Part shown: positions 41,590-54,252 of the stretch, piece by piece
How positions within the stretch are numbered: position 1 is the stretch's first letter
How the letters are laid out: each line of letters starts with the position of its first letter
Assembly: GCF_020329505.1 (NCBI RefSeq)
Contig: NZ_JAGKJJ010000017.1
Location: 62,001-126,000 of the forward strand
Reading direction: 5' to 3'
Origin: Bradyrhizobium semiaridum
GTDB lineage: Bacteria; Pseudomonadota; Alphaproteobacteria; Rhizobiales; Xanthobacteraceae
DNA: 64,000 nt
The notes under the pieces: generated by a model
Told to the model about the DNA's origin: nothing
Seen by the model: the letters and a program-made list of their open reading frames with translations, nothing else
The model's database searches: none
Made by a program: the position numbers and the translations under genes

Positions 41590-41874
41590 ATGAGAATTCT
41601 GAGCGCGGTTGCGGTCGTGATGCTGCTGTCGGCGCCGGCCTATGCGCAAGTGCCGAACATCAACCTGATGCCCGAGGTCAAGAGCAAGACCCCGGAGGAG
41701 AAGGAACAGGACGCCATCAACCAGAAGGCCTACAAGGAATCGCTCAGCAAGATTCCCGACGCCAAGGTCTCGAACGATCCCTGGGGACAGGTGCGCAGCG
41801 ACGCGCCGAAGGCGTCAGCCAATCCGGCCAAGCCGAAGGCCAAATCCGGCAGCACCGCGCAGCGCAACCAGTAA
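41590..41874 (+). CDS. small secreted protein with KAYK...IP...DPWG motif (copy 2)
   Basis: A 94-residue product with a signal peptide (MRILSAVAVVMLLSAPAYA) and then NQKAYKESLSKIPDAKVSNDPWG, the same motif as in the protein at 34850-35074. The tail is Ala/Lys/Ser/Pro-rich. ATG 41590 follows GGGAGCGCCTTG. Function unknown. Confidence 0.7.
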   Translation: MRILSAVAVVMLLSAPAYAQVPNINLMPEVKSKTPEEKEQDAINQKAYKESLSKIPDAKVSNDPWGQVRSDAPKASANPAKPKAKSGSTAQRNQ

Positions 41875-41977
41875 CGCTCGCCGCGCCCGCGCCGAACCAG
41901 GTTCCCGCCGACTCGGATTCCGCTGCCGCCGGCCCTATATTGGGGCCGGTGTCGTCAGTTGGTCCGGAGTTGCGACA

Positions 41978-42208
41978 ATGGTGTTTCGCCCGCGCGATCT
42001 CGCCAGCCGAATGGCCGGACGGCGCAAGGCCGGCGACGGCTATCTGCGCGAAACCTTCACCCTGCCGCGCGAGCAGGCCCGGGCGCGGGCGCGCGACTTT
42101 TTCGCGCGCTACCCGAAGGCGGCCTATATGAGCTCGGTCGAGAGTTGGCGCGAACTGCCCGGCGGCGACATCGAGTTCACGATGCGGCGGCTCGCGAGCG
42201 CGGACTGA
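41978..42208 (+). CDS. small protein of unknown function
   Basis: A 76-residue basic protein (MVFRPRDLASRMAGRRKAGD, then YLRETFTLPREQARARARDFFARYP and SVESWRELPGGDIEFTMRRL). The pattern of an alpha helix followed by a beta strand with conserved-looking aromatic residues suggests a real gene. No known domain. It is convergent with the next small gene. Confidence 0.55.
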   Translation: MVFRPRDLASRMAGRRKAGDGYLRETFTLPREQARARARDFFARYPKAAYMSSVESWRELPGGDIEFTMRRLASAD

Positions 42209-42275
42209 CGGCGCGCGACGATCGCGATTCCCCGGTGTCCTGTGCACCGGTCATTTCCAAGGCCGTTGCTGTGCG

Positions 42276-42482
42276 TCAGTCGCGGCGTTCGCGGGTCCGG
42301 TCGAGACCGAGCTTCTTCAGCTCGCGGTCGATGCGCAACTGCACCCGGCGGATCGCCAGCAAATCGAGCTTTGCCTCGGTCTTGCCGGCGAACACCCGGT
42401 CGCCGATCTGGAAGCGCCATGTCCAGATCCCCGCCATCGTCTGCGTGACGCTGTATTCGATGCCCCTGTGGATCATCAACAA
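42276..42482 (-). CDS. small protein of unknown function
   Basis: A 68-residue protein (MLMIHRGIEYSVTQTMAGIW; TWRFQIGDRVFAGKTEAKLDLLAIRRVQLRIDREL). The composition (beta strands, then a charged helix) resembles small conserved rhizobial proteins. The internal ATG two codons in is an alternative start. No function is known. Confidence 0.6.
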   Translation of the reverse strand: MLMIHRGIEYSVTQTMAGIWTWRFQIGDRVFAGKTEAKLDLLAIRRVQLRIDRELKKLGLDRTRERRD

Positions 42483-43104
42483 AGGTTCCGTGACGACTCA
42501 AACGACCTAAACTTAAACCATAGGTTGTGTTAATTAACTAAGCCCGTCAAATGATATGCAGCGCCGCGAACTCCCATAGAGGTGGCGCTTACCGCGACGG
42601 ATCCCCGCTGGAGTCGGCATGTTCCCCTGAAGATTACGCAGTCTTTTCGCGGCTCATCAGTGTACCAAGGTACTAGGCGCCGACACCCGCCGCTGCACTC
42701 TGTACCCCCTTGATTTCCTTGCAAGAAGTTGAGTTCGCGCGATGCGGTTTGCCGCGCTTTGGAACTTTGTTCTATGCCGGAGAACTACGGACTACGGCCC
42801 ACCGCGGGTCGCTTTCGCGCGTTGCAGCCCGGCAGGCCATGACGTGTCGCGTTGCTGGCCGATCCGTCCCAGTGCATCCGGATATTGCGGCGTCGCCGTG
42901 GGATGCTCCACGACAATTTTGCCCGGCGAACGCCCACTAAGCGATGGTTTCTGCTGGGTTAATGTGAGCAGGAGATCGGAAGCGCAGGCGGATCGAGAGC
43001 TTGGACACGGATTCAGACGCCATGCAGCGGTGCTGTCCTAGTTAGGACACTCGACAGGGCAAATTAGGACAGAAAGCAATAGGCCCATGCACGGCGAGGC
43101 GGCC
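42483..43104. other. 622-bp stretch without a recognised gene
   Basis: Open frames such as the one at 42742-43041 have no protein-like signature. The stretch holds GTACCAAGGTAC (a short palindrome near 42663) and, near its right end, GTCCTAGTTAGGAC followed by the first copy of a 30-bp direct repeat. It is less biased in codon position than its surroundings and may be decayed DNA. Confidence 0.4.
43042..43071. repeat. 30-bp direct repeat, left copy (IS-end-like)
   Basis: TTAGGACACTC-N8-AAATTAGGACA. A second copy with the same spacing is at 43575-43604. The two lie 533 bp apart and bracket a small minus-strand gene. The repeated GGACA half-units resemble the multiple short repeats at ends of some insertion sequences. 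Confidence 0.6.
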
Positions 43105-43302
43105 TTAGTGCTTCGGATCAAAGCTGGCGATCCGGCGGTCGCCTTGCCACAGCTCTACGACGTGGCCGTCAACGAGCTGCTTTGCGCGCTCGCGGGCATC
43201 GTTCTCTGTCTCGCAAACCAAGTCGATCCGTCGAGCAACGCGCCCGTCGGGACCGATGATGTAGGCCTTGTACTCATGCTGCACGGAAGTTCGTCCGAAC
43301 AC
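43105..43302 (-). CDS. small conserved protein (KAYIIGPDG type)
   Basis: A 65-residue protein: EYKAYIIGPDGRVARRIDLVCETENDARERAKQLVDGHVVELWQGDRRIASFDP (in parts). This is a frequent small cytoplasmic protein in Bradyrhizobium and relatives, of unknown function; the beta-hairpin plus helix layout is constant. The first eight residues may not belong (an alternative start is not obvious). It lies between the two copies of a 30-bp direct repeat. Confidence 0.7.
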   Translation of the reverse strand: MFGRTSVQHEYKAYIIGPDGRVARRIDLVCETENDARERAKQLVDGHVVELWQGDRRIASFDPKH

Positions 43303-43574
43303 CCCTTACCCGTGCGAATTTTAGAACTGGTCTAGAGCCGGAACAAGTCAAAGATGGAACTCCGTTCACCCACGGAGACAGGATTACTAGGGCCAGCACG
43401 CCAAACGCAATCGAGCTGTAAGCAGCAATTGTGATGAGGGTATCGCGGCTTATACCGATATTCGGCATTCCGTATCCGTTCCAGCCGTTGATCTAAAGAA
43501 CGGGACGCAGGTGCCCCTTGGTAGTCCTACCGAGAACAACGGCTAAGAATTGGTTACGATTAGCTCAATCGGAA

Positions 43575-43604
43575 TTAGGACACTCTCAAATTCAAATTCG
43601 GACA
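43575..43604. repeat. 30-bp direct repeat, right copy (IS-end-like)
   Basis: TTAGGACACTC-N8-AAATTCGGACA, one mismatch to the left copy outside the spacer. The spacer TCAAATTC and the following AAATTC make a further short tandem. The surrounding 43480-43640 is AT-richer than the rest of the window. Confidence 0.6.
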
Positions 43605-43643
43605 CTAGGGCTTAAATACAGACAGCACCCCATGCAGCGAAAA

Positions 43644-43658
43644 GAACATATTGCGAAC
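43644..43658. promoter_or_regulatory. LexA (SOS) box before recA
   Basis: GAAC-ATATTGC-GAAC, the reverse complement of the alphaproteobacterial GTTC-N7-GTTC LexA motif, about 107 bp before the recA ATG. A further GAAC at 43662 overlaps the same region. It supports SOS control of recA. Confidence 0.88.
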
Positions 43659-43764
43659 GGAGAACAAACATGGTACGGTGTTTCCATCAACAGCGCATTC
43701 CGCCCGGTCGCATCCGCCCCGTTTGTCCTGCTAGCGAATCCTCGCCATAAGGAGCACATCCCAA

Positions 43765-44853
<1,089 letters not shown>

Positions 44854-44882
44854 GCCTCCGGGCGACATAAGTTCGCTGCAAG

Positions 44883-44930
44883 CGGGCGCTGAGGACGTTG
44901 AGTTGCCGACGTCTTCGGCGCCCGTTTCGT
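44883..44930 (+). terminator. rho-independent terminator after recA
   Basis: CGGGCGC (44883-44889) pairs with GCGCCCG (44918-44924), and GAGGACGT pairs with ACGTCTTC (one G-U), giving a stem of about 15 bp. TTTCGTTTGTG follows. Confidence 0.75.
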
Positions 44931-45032
44931 TTGTGTGTAGCGCTCAATGAGCGGACCGGTGAAGCGTTTGATTTTGACCAGCTCGTCCGGCTCCCGATCA
45001 AGTCGTCGTTGCCCCTCGCAACGTGAACTCAC

Positions 45033-46032
45033 ATGACACGCCTCGTTCTCACCTTTACCGATAGTGGCGCGGGCGGCCTGAAGGCGGCAGAACTCGCCGA
45101 TTGCGTGATTGCCGTCGAGCTGCGGTTTGTCTGGGGAAGATTGCAGCCGCCGAGTGAGCTCGATTCTTTCCTCTTGCCGCGCTCGGCATCGAACAGTGCG
45201 CCAAGGTCGCATTGGCTCGACAATCTTACCAGCAGACCATTCGACGAAGCGCGTCGTCAAGGACTTGGATTGATCGAATTCTGCGAACATTTCGACGCGA
45301 TCGATCTGTGGGTCGATCCGGATCCGAACTCACAGTTGCAGCTGATCTGGCTGTTGGACTATCTGCGTCGGCATGCGAATGTGGTGTCGAAGGCTGCCAT
45401 CCTGCATGCGGACAGCGCGATCGGCCGTCAGCAGCCCAATCAATTGGCCGCGTCACAACTGCGGCTTGTCCCACTTGGCGACCATCATCTCAAAACCGCC
45501 AGCGCGGCGTGGACGGCCTGGCGCGCGCCGACGCCCGAGGCCTGGTTCGATCTATTGCCGCAGGACTTGCGTGCGCTTCCGCAGCTACGAAATTCGGTCA
45601 CTGCGCTCCTTGAAGAGCTGCCCTTGCGCCAGTGTGGACTTGGCGCGACGGAAATGCGGATGCTCGAATTGCTATCGGCCGGACATGTCCATCCTTACGA
45701 CCTGTTCCCGGGCACGAGAAAGCCAATGACCGCCAGACGTTCGGCTACTGGGAGGTCGGCGCCCTGCTGGACGGATTGGCTCGTTGCCCTGTGCCCGCCA
45801 TATCCGGCCTCGACGAGGGGCCTTTCGATCTAGCATGCACGATCAGCCCGACCGTCACAAGCGCTACAAGCAGAGCTGGCTTGCGCTGACCGAACTCGGC
45901 AAGGCGATTGTCGCACGCACCGACGATTTCAGCCGGCACAATCCGATTGATCGCTGGTGGGGCGGTACCGAGTTAACCAATGACAGGTTGTGGCGCTGGG
46001 ATGCCGAGACCCGCGCGCTGGTGGCGCCGTAA
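45033..46032 (+). pseudogene. DUF1835-type protein gene with two frameshifts
   Basis: The first frame (from ATG 45033) reads MTRLVLTFTDSGAGGLKAAELAD to HVHPYDLFPG. One lost base near 45713 moves it to HEKANDRQTFGYWEVGALLDGLARC and GLDEGPFDL. A second loss near 45835 moves it to HDQPDRHKRYKQSWLALTELG and WWGGTELTNDRLWRWDAETRALVAP, ending at 46032. Joined, these form a continuous protein of about 330 residues of the DUF1835-like type, with family-like sequence on both sides of each break. It lies downstream of recA. Confidence 0.8.
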
Positions 46033-46068
46033 CTTGACTGAAGTCTGTCGGGTCGTCGCATCTATCCC

Positions 46069-46512
46069 TTAAGCCAGCGCCTTCTCCCGGCTCGCGATCA
46101 GCGCCCGCAGGTCTTCCGTCACGGCGACGGACTGATGGGTCTTCTGGTCGGCGGCGACCCAGATGATCTCGCCGGTGGCGCGGAGGTCCTCGGAACCCGT
46201 CCCGGAGCCTTTGGCGAAGATCGCGAGCGCAAGGTTGATCGAGGAGCGGCCGATCCGCGCGACGCGCACGCAGACGTCGATGTCCTCGTCGAAGCGGATC
46301 GGCGCCTTGTACTCGACCACCGACTTCACGGTGTGGAAGTCGATGCCGGTGCGCGCGACCTCGCCGAGATAGTCGTAGCCGAGCGCGCGGAAATATTCCG
46401 TGATCGCGGTGTCGAAATAGGTCAGATAGTGGGCGTTGAAGACCACGGCCTGCGCATCGACCTCGGAATAGCGGACGCGAAACGGGAAATGAAACCAGAA
46501 TTCCTCGCGCAT
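46069..46512 (-). CDS. acyl-CoA thioesterase, 4HBT (YbgC-like) hotdog
   Basis: A 147-residue hotdog protein: FRVRYSEVDAQAVVFNAHYLTYFDTAITEYFR contains the YbgC-type catalytic Asp (SEVDAQ... NAHY), and YKAPIRFDEDIDVCVRVARIG is the second half. ATG 46512 has GCAGGAGGATTC upstream; the 23 codons before it are not family-like. It is the last gene of the minus-strand run starting at gcvT. Confidence 0.88.
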   Translation of the reverse strand: MREEFWFHFPFRVRYSEVDAQAVVFNAHYLTYFDTAITEYFRALGYDYLGEVARTGIDFHTVKSVVEYKAPIRFDEDIDVCVRVARIGRSSINLALAIFAKGSGTGSEDLRATGEIIWVAADQKTHQSVAVTEDLRALIASREKALA

Positions 46513-46587
46513 GAATCCTCCTGCCGCGCGCAGCTTCGGACCGCGGGATGGGGAAAGCCGCTGGCTCTGCCCATCCTGCAATAACGT

Positions 46588-49461
<2,874 letters not shown>

Positions 49462-49480
49462 GGCGTGATCCTCGTTTCTT

Positions 49481-49590
49481 ACCGTCATACCCCGCGAAAG
49501 CGGGGTAGCCAGTACGCCGGGACATCAGCGCTCATGCCGAAGGGCCGCGGCGTACTGGGTCGCCCGGTCGAGCCGGGCGACGACAGCGGG
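49481..49590. repeat. dispersed repeat between gcvH and gcvP
   Basis: CCCCGCGAAAGCGGGG is a hairpin at the left; CCAGTACGCCG and CGGCGTACTGGG (inverted) and CGCCCGGTCGAGCCGGGCG follow. The CAGTACGCC...GTCGAGCCGGGCGA pattern returns at 61836-61930. It interrupts the gcv operon, as a possible mRNA processing or attenuation site. Confidence 0.8.
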
Positions 49591-49617
49591 GGTGTGGTCG
49601 CAATTTGCTTCATTCGC

Positions 49618-49983
49618 TCAGGCGGTGTGCGCGGCGTAGGCGGCCTCGTCCATCAGGCCGCCGAGCTCGCCCTTGTCCGCTATCTTCATCTTGAAGAACC
49701 AGGCCTTGCCGCCGGCATCAGAATTGACCAGCGCGGGCTCGGCCGCGAGCGCCTCGTTGACCTCGATCACCTCGCCGGTGATCGGGGCATAGACGTCGGA
49801 GGCGGCCTTGACGGATTCGACGACGGCGGCGGCTTCGGTCTTCTTCAGGCTGCGGCCGACCTTGGGCAGTTCGACGAACACGACGTCGCCGAGCTGCGAT
49901 TGCGCGTAATCGGTGATGCCGATGGTGGCAACGTCACCCTCGATGCGGAGCCATTCGTGGTCGGATGTGTACAGCGTCGTCAT
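49618..49983 (-). CDS. gcvH: glycine cleavage system H protein
   Basis: The 121-residue lipoyl carrier of the glycine cleavage system. The modified lysine is Lys59 in AAAVVESVKAASDVYAP. The N terminus YTSDHEWLRIEGDVATIGITDYAQ is standard. It lies 9 bp after gcvT and before gcvP, so the three subunits form an operon. Confidence 0.97.
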   Translation of the reverse strand: MTTLYTSDHEWLRIEGDVATIGITDYAQSQLGDVVFVELPKVGRSLKKTEAAAVVESVKAASDVYAPITGEVIEVNEALAAEPALVNSDAGGKAWFFKMKIADKGELGGLMDEAAYAAHTA

Positions 49984-49992
49984 GGAGAACCT

Positions 49993-51141
49993 CTAGCGTT
50001 TGTAGGTATTGGGGACGAAGGGCGTGGCGGCGACCTTGAGCGGCAGCCGCTGGCCGCGCACTTCGGCGAAAACGGTGGTGCCTGTGGCGGAAAGCGAGGT
50101 CGGCAGGTAGCCCATCGCAACCGGCGCATTGAGGCTCGGGCCGAAGCCGCCCGACGTCACCTTTCCAATCGGTTCGGCCGATGTCGGATCGGCAAACAGC
50201 ACGGCGCCTTCGCGCACCGGCGCGCGGCCCTCCGGCCGCAGCCCAACGCGCCGGCGCGCCGCGCCCTGTGCGAATTGGGTGAGGATCTTGTCGGCACCCG
50301 GAAAGCCGCCGGCGCGGGCGCCGCCGCTGCGGCGGACCTTCTGCACCGACCATTCCAGCGCGCCCTCGACCGGCGTCGTCGTGGTGTCGATGTCGTGGCC
50401 GTACAGGCACAGCCCGGCCTCGAGCCGCAGGCTGTCGCGCGCGCCGAGCCCGATCGGCAGCACGTCGGGATCGTCGAGCAGCGCTGTCACCAGCGCCTCG
50501 GCCTTGTCCGATGGGACCGAAATCTCAAAACCGTCCTCGCCGGTATAGCCGGAGCGGGACACGAAGCAGTCGATGTCGGCGACGCGGCGCGGGCCGGCAT
50601 CCATGAATTTCATCGAACCGATATCTGCGCAGAACTTCGCCAGCGCCGTTTCGGCCTTCGGTCCCTGCAGCGCGATCAGCGCGCGGTCGGCCAGCGACAC
50701 GATCTCGCAAGTCTCGGAGAGATGCGCGCGCAAATGCGCCTCGTCTTCATCCTTGCAGGCGGCGTTGACCACCAGGAACAGATGATCGCCGAAATTCGCC
50801 ACCATCAGGTCGTCGAGCAGGCCACCGTCGGCGTTGGTGAATTGCGCGTAGCGCTGCCGTCCCGGGGCGATTCCCAGAATGTCCTGCGGCACCAGCTTTT
50901 CCAGGGCGAGCGCCGCCTCTGCCATGTTGCCGGATCTGGCCTTCAGCGTGAGCTGGCCCATATGCGAGACGTCGAACAGCCCGGCATTGGCGCGAGTGTG
51001 CAGGTGCTCCTTCAGCACGCCGGCCGCGTATTGCACCGGCATGTCGTAGCCGGCGAACGGCACCATCTTGGCGCCGCGCGCCAGGTGCAGCGCATGCAGC
51101 GGGGTCTGTTTCAGCGGGGAGGTTTCGCGCGCAAGCATCAC
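49993..51141 (-). CDS. gcvT: aminomethyltransferase, T-protein
   Basis: GcvT releases ammonia and passes a one-carbon unit to tetrahydrofolate. The 382-residue protein begins MMLARETSPLKQTPLHALHLARGAKMVPFAGYDMPVQY (in part), with LFDVSHMGQLTL and YTGEDGFEISVP as folate-binding landmarks. A tandem glycine riboswitch lies in the leader. The start is ATG 51141 or the following ATG. Confidence 0.97.
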   Translation of the reverse strand: MMLARETSPLKQTPLHALHLARGAKMVPFAGYDMPVQYAAGVLKEHLHTRANAGLFDVSHMGQLTLKARSGNMAEAALALEKLVPQDILGIAPGRQRYAQFTNADGGLLDDLMVANFGDHLFLVVNAACKDEDEAHLRAHLSETCEIVSLADRALIALQGPKAETALAKFCADIGSMKFMDAGPRRVADIDCFVSRSGYTGEDGFEISVPSDKAEALVTALLDDPDVLPIGLGARDSLRLEAGLCLYGHDIDTTTTPVEGALEWSVQKVRRSGGARAGGFPGADKILTQFAQGAARRRVGLRPEGRAPVREGAVLFADPTSAEPIGKVTSGGFGPSLNAPVAMGYLPTSLSATGTTVFAEVRGQRLPLKVAATPFVPNTYKR

Positions 51142-51197
51142 AGGGCCCTCGCGGTTCCCGTCGGGGACCCATTTCCCCTTGAGAAACCTGCAGAAAG

Positions 51198-51362
51198 CCC
51201 CATCTGTCGCTGTGCCTGAGAGTATTATCCCGTCGGCGGACGCATCGGGGAGAACCCCAGCGCCTCTTTCCAGATGTCAGACGTCACGCGGTCCTTTTGC
51301 CTGAGAGTTTCCGGGGCGGTTGCTCCTTCGGCGCCGGCCCAGGGCCGGTCTCTCCCGACGTG
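51198..51362 (-). promoter_or_regulatory. tandem glycine riboswitch (two aptamers)
   Basis: On the minus strand the leader contains GGGAGAGACC, CGAAGGAGCAACCGC, and AACTCTCAGGCAAAAGGACC for aptamer 1 (about 51281-51362), then TCTGGAAAGAGGCGCTGGGG and TACTCTCAGGCACAGCGACAGA for aptamer 2 (about 51198-51280). The two ACTCTCAGGC cores 85 nt apart are diagnostic. Glycine binding should turn on gcvT-gcvH-gcvP. The downstream expression platform lies between 51142 and 51197. Confidence 0.95.
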
Positions 51363-51572
51363 ACTACTAGGTACAGGTAGGTAAGAAACACGGTGCCGCC
51401 AGCACTGTCAACGCAGCCGCAGCAACTATCCAACGGGCTTTGTGCTGCCGCGGCAAGCTTATGATTTGCCTGCACAGTTTCTGGACACCGTAGCTGGCCT
51501 TGTCTAAAAGCGTTCGGCCGGAAATGACGCCAATTTGCGCCTGACCGGCCCCTTTTTCCGGTTGGGTGAGCC

Positions 51573-54245
51573 ATGAGCAGCGTCAACGACATCAGGTCGA
51601 CATTTCTGAACTACTTCAAGGACAACGGCCACGAGATCGTGGCGTCGTCGCCGCTGGTGCCGCGCAACGACCCGACCTTGATGTTCACCAACGCCGGCAT
51701 GGTCCAGTTCAAGAACGTCTTCACCGGGGTCGAGAAGCGTGCCTATCAGCGCGCCACGACGTCGCAGAAGTGCGTCCGCGCCGGCGGCAAGCACAACGAC
51801 CTCGACAATGTCGGCTACACCGCGCGCCATCTCACCTTCTTCGAGATGCTCGGCAACTTCTCGTTCGGCGATTACTTCAAGGAGCGCGCGATCGAGCTTG
51901 CCTGGAACCTGATCACCAGGGAGTTCGGGCTGAAGAAGGACAAGCTGCTCGTCACCGTCTACCACGACGACGATGAGGCGGCGGGGCACTGGAAGAAGAT
52001 CGCCGGCTTCCCGGACGACCGCATCATCCGCATCTCGACCTCGGACAATTTCTGGGCGATGGGCGACACCGGTCCGTGCGGTCCGTGCTCGGAAATCTTC
52101 ATCGACCGCGGCGAGCACATCTGGGGCGGACCTCCGGGCACGCCGGAGGAGGACGGCGATCGCTTCCTCGAATTCTGGAACCTGGTGTTCATGCAGTACG
52201 AGCAGGTGACGAAGGAGCAGCGCGTGGCGCTGCCGCGTCCCTCGATCGACACCGGCATGGGACTGGAGCGCATGGCGTCCATCCTGCAGGGCGTCGAGAG
52301 CGTGTTCGAGACCGACCTGTTCCGCCATCTGATCGACGCCGCGTCGTCCGCAATCGGACACGGCCCGAATGAGCAGAACGTCGCCTCGTACCGCGTGATC
52401 GCGGATCATCTGCGCTCGTCCGCGTTCCTGATCGCCGACGGCGTGCTGCCCTCGAACGAGGGCCGCGGCTATGTGCTGCGCCGGATCATGCGCCGCGCGA
52501 TGCGCCACGCGCAGCTGCTCGGTGCGAGCGAGCCGCTGATGCATCGGCTGGTCTGGGCGCTGGTCCGCGAGATGGGCCAAGCCTATCCGGACCTGGTGCG
52601 CGCCGAGAACCTGATCGAGGAGACGCTGCGGCTGGAAGAGACGCGCTTCCGCAAGACCTTGATGCGCGGACTATCGCTGCTCGACGAGAAGAGCGCCGGC
52701 CTCAAGAAGGGCGACATGTTCGACGGCGACACCGCCTTCACGCTGTATGACACGTACGGCTTCCCGCTCGACCTGACGCAGGACGCGCTGAAGTCGCGCG
52801 GCATCAGCGTCGACCAGGCGGCATTCACCGATGCGATGGAGCGCCAGCGCGAGAAAGCGCGCGAATCCTGGAAGGGGTCGGGCGAGGCCGCGAGCGAGGC
52901 GATCTGGTTCCCGCTGCACGAGAAACTCGGCGCGACCGAATTCCTGGGCTACGAGACCGAGAGCGCCGAGGGCGTGGTCGCGGCGCTGGTCAAGGACGGC
53001 GCCGAGGTCGACAGCCTTAAGGCTGGCGAGACTGGCGCGATCGTGCTGAACCAGACGCCGTTCTACGCGGAGTCCGGCGGCCAGGTCGGCGACATCGGCG
53101 TGCTGACCAGTGAGGGCGTCACCTTCCGCGTCACCGATACGCAGAAGAAAGCCGGCGATCTGTTCGTGCATCTCGGCACTGTCGAGCAGGGCATGCTGAA
53201 GGTCGGCGCCGCGCTGCAGCTCGAGGTCGATCACGCCAGGCGGGCGTCGATCCGCGCCCATCACTCGGCGACGCATCTGCTGCACGAGGCGCTGCGCCAG
53301 GTGCTCGGCGATCACATCGCGCAGCGCGGCTCGCTGGTCGCGCCGGACCGGCTGCGCTTCGACTTCGTGCATCCGAAGCCGATCACGCCGGAAGAGCTGG
53401 CGCGGGTCGAGGACATCGCCAACGACGTCGTGCTCGAAAATGCCGAGGTCACCACCCGCATCATGGCGGTGGACGACGCCCGCGAGGCCGGCGCCCGCGC
53501 GCTGTTCGGCGAGAAGTACGGCGACGAGGTTCGTGTCGTCTCGATGGGCAACTCCGCCCGTGAGCACGGCCAGAACGCGCTCGGCTGGTCGGTCGAATTG
53601 TGTGGCGGCACCCATGTGCGCCGCACCGGCGATATCGGCCTGATCTCGGTGACCGGCGAGAGTGCGGTGGCGTCGGGCGTGCGCCGCATCGAGGCGCTCA
53701 CCGGCCGCTACGCGCGCAAGCACGCCAACGACACGATGGCGCTGGCCAAGACCGCGGCGCTGGAGCTGCGCACTACGGTCGAGGATGTGCCAGCGCGCAT
53801 CGCCGCGCTGATGGAGGAGCGCAAGAAGCTCGAGCGCGACCTGTCGGATGCCCGCAAGAAGCTGGCGATGGGCGGTGGCGGCGGATCGAACGGCGCGGCC
53901 GCCGCGGTCCGCGAGGTCGGCAACGTCAAGCTGCTGGCGCGCGCGGTCGAGGGCGTCGAGACAAAGGACCTGAAGAGCCTCGTCGACGACGGCAAGAAGC
54001 AGATCGGCTCCGGCGTGGTCGCCATCGTCGGCGTCACCGAGGACGGCAAGGCCGGCATCGTGGTCGGCGTCACCGCCGATCTGACCTCGCGCTTCAACGC
54101 GGTCGAGCTGGTGCGCAAGGGCTCCGAAGCTCTCGGCGGCAAGGGCGGCGGCGGCCGGCCCGACATGGCGCAGGCCGGCGGCCCCGACGGCGCCAAGGCC
54201 AACGCTGCATTGTCCGCGATCGAAGAAGCGATGGCCGGCGCCTGA
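51573..54245 (+). CDS. alaS: alanyl-tRNA synthetase
   Basis: AlaRS of 890 residues: catalytic domain at 1-250 (NAGMVQFKNVFTG; KCVRAGGKHNDLDNVG; GDTGPCGPCSEIF), editing domain with RAHHSATHLLHEAL and CGGTHVRRTGDIG metal motifs (about 565-690), and a C-Ala domain at the end. Length is normal and the frame is intact over 2.7 kb. It is divergent from the gcv operon. Confidence 0.98.
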   Translation: MSSVNDIRSTFLNYFKDNGHEIVASSPLVPRNDPTLMFTNAGMVQFKNVFTGVEKRAYQRATTSQKCVRAGGKHNDLDNVGYTARHLTFFEMLGNFSFGDYFKERAIELAWNLITREFGLKKDKLLVTVYHDDDEAAGHWKKIAGFPDDRIIRISTSDNFWAMGDTGPCGPCSEIFIDRGEHIWGGPPGTPEEDGDRFLEFWNLVFMQYEQVTKEQRVALPRPSIDTGMGLERMASILQGVESVFETDLFRHLIDAASSAIGHGPNEQNVASYRVIADHLRSSAFLIADGVLPSNEGRGYVLRRIMRRAMRHAQLLGASEPLMHRLVWALVREMGQAYPDLVRAENLIEETLRLEETRFRKTLMRGLSLLDEKSAGLKKGDMFDGDTAFTLYDTYGFPLDLTQDALKSRGISVDQAAFTDAMERQREKARESWKGSGEAASEAIWFPLHEKLGATEFLGYETESAEGVVAALVKDGAEVDSLKAGETGAIVLNQTPFYAESGGQVGDIGVLTSEGVTFRVTDTQKKAGDLFVHLGTVEQGMLKVGAALQLEVDHARRASIRAHHSATHLLHEALRQVLGDHIAQRGSLVAPDRLRFDFVHPKPITPEELARVEDIANDVVLENAEVTTRIMAVDDAREAGARALFGEKYGDEVRVVSMGNSAREHGQNALGWSVELCGGTHVRRTGDIGLISVTGESAVASGVRRIEALTGRYARKHANDTMALAKTAALELRTTVEDVPARIAALMEERKKLERDLSDARKKLAMGGGGGSNGAAAAVREVGNVKLLARAVEGVETKDLKSLVDDGKKQIGSGVVAIVGVTEDGKAGIVVGVTADLTSRFNAVELVRKGSEALGGKGGGGRPDMAQAGGPDGAKANAALSAIEEAMAGA

Positions 54246-54252
54246 CGGCGCG

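Noticed and set aside
42742..43041. A 99-codon frame in the gene-free stretch before recA.
   Set aside because: Composition and codon use are unlike the neighbours, there is no ribosome site and no recognisable motif.
43274..43468. A 64-codon minus-strand frame with a membrane-like N terminus (MPNIGISRDTLITIAAYSSIAFG).
   Set aside because: It overlaps the better-supported KAYIIGPDG gene, its second half is not protein-like, and there is no clear ribosome site. It could be a gene fragment inside the IS-like segment.
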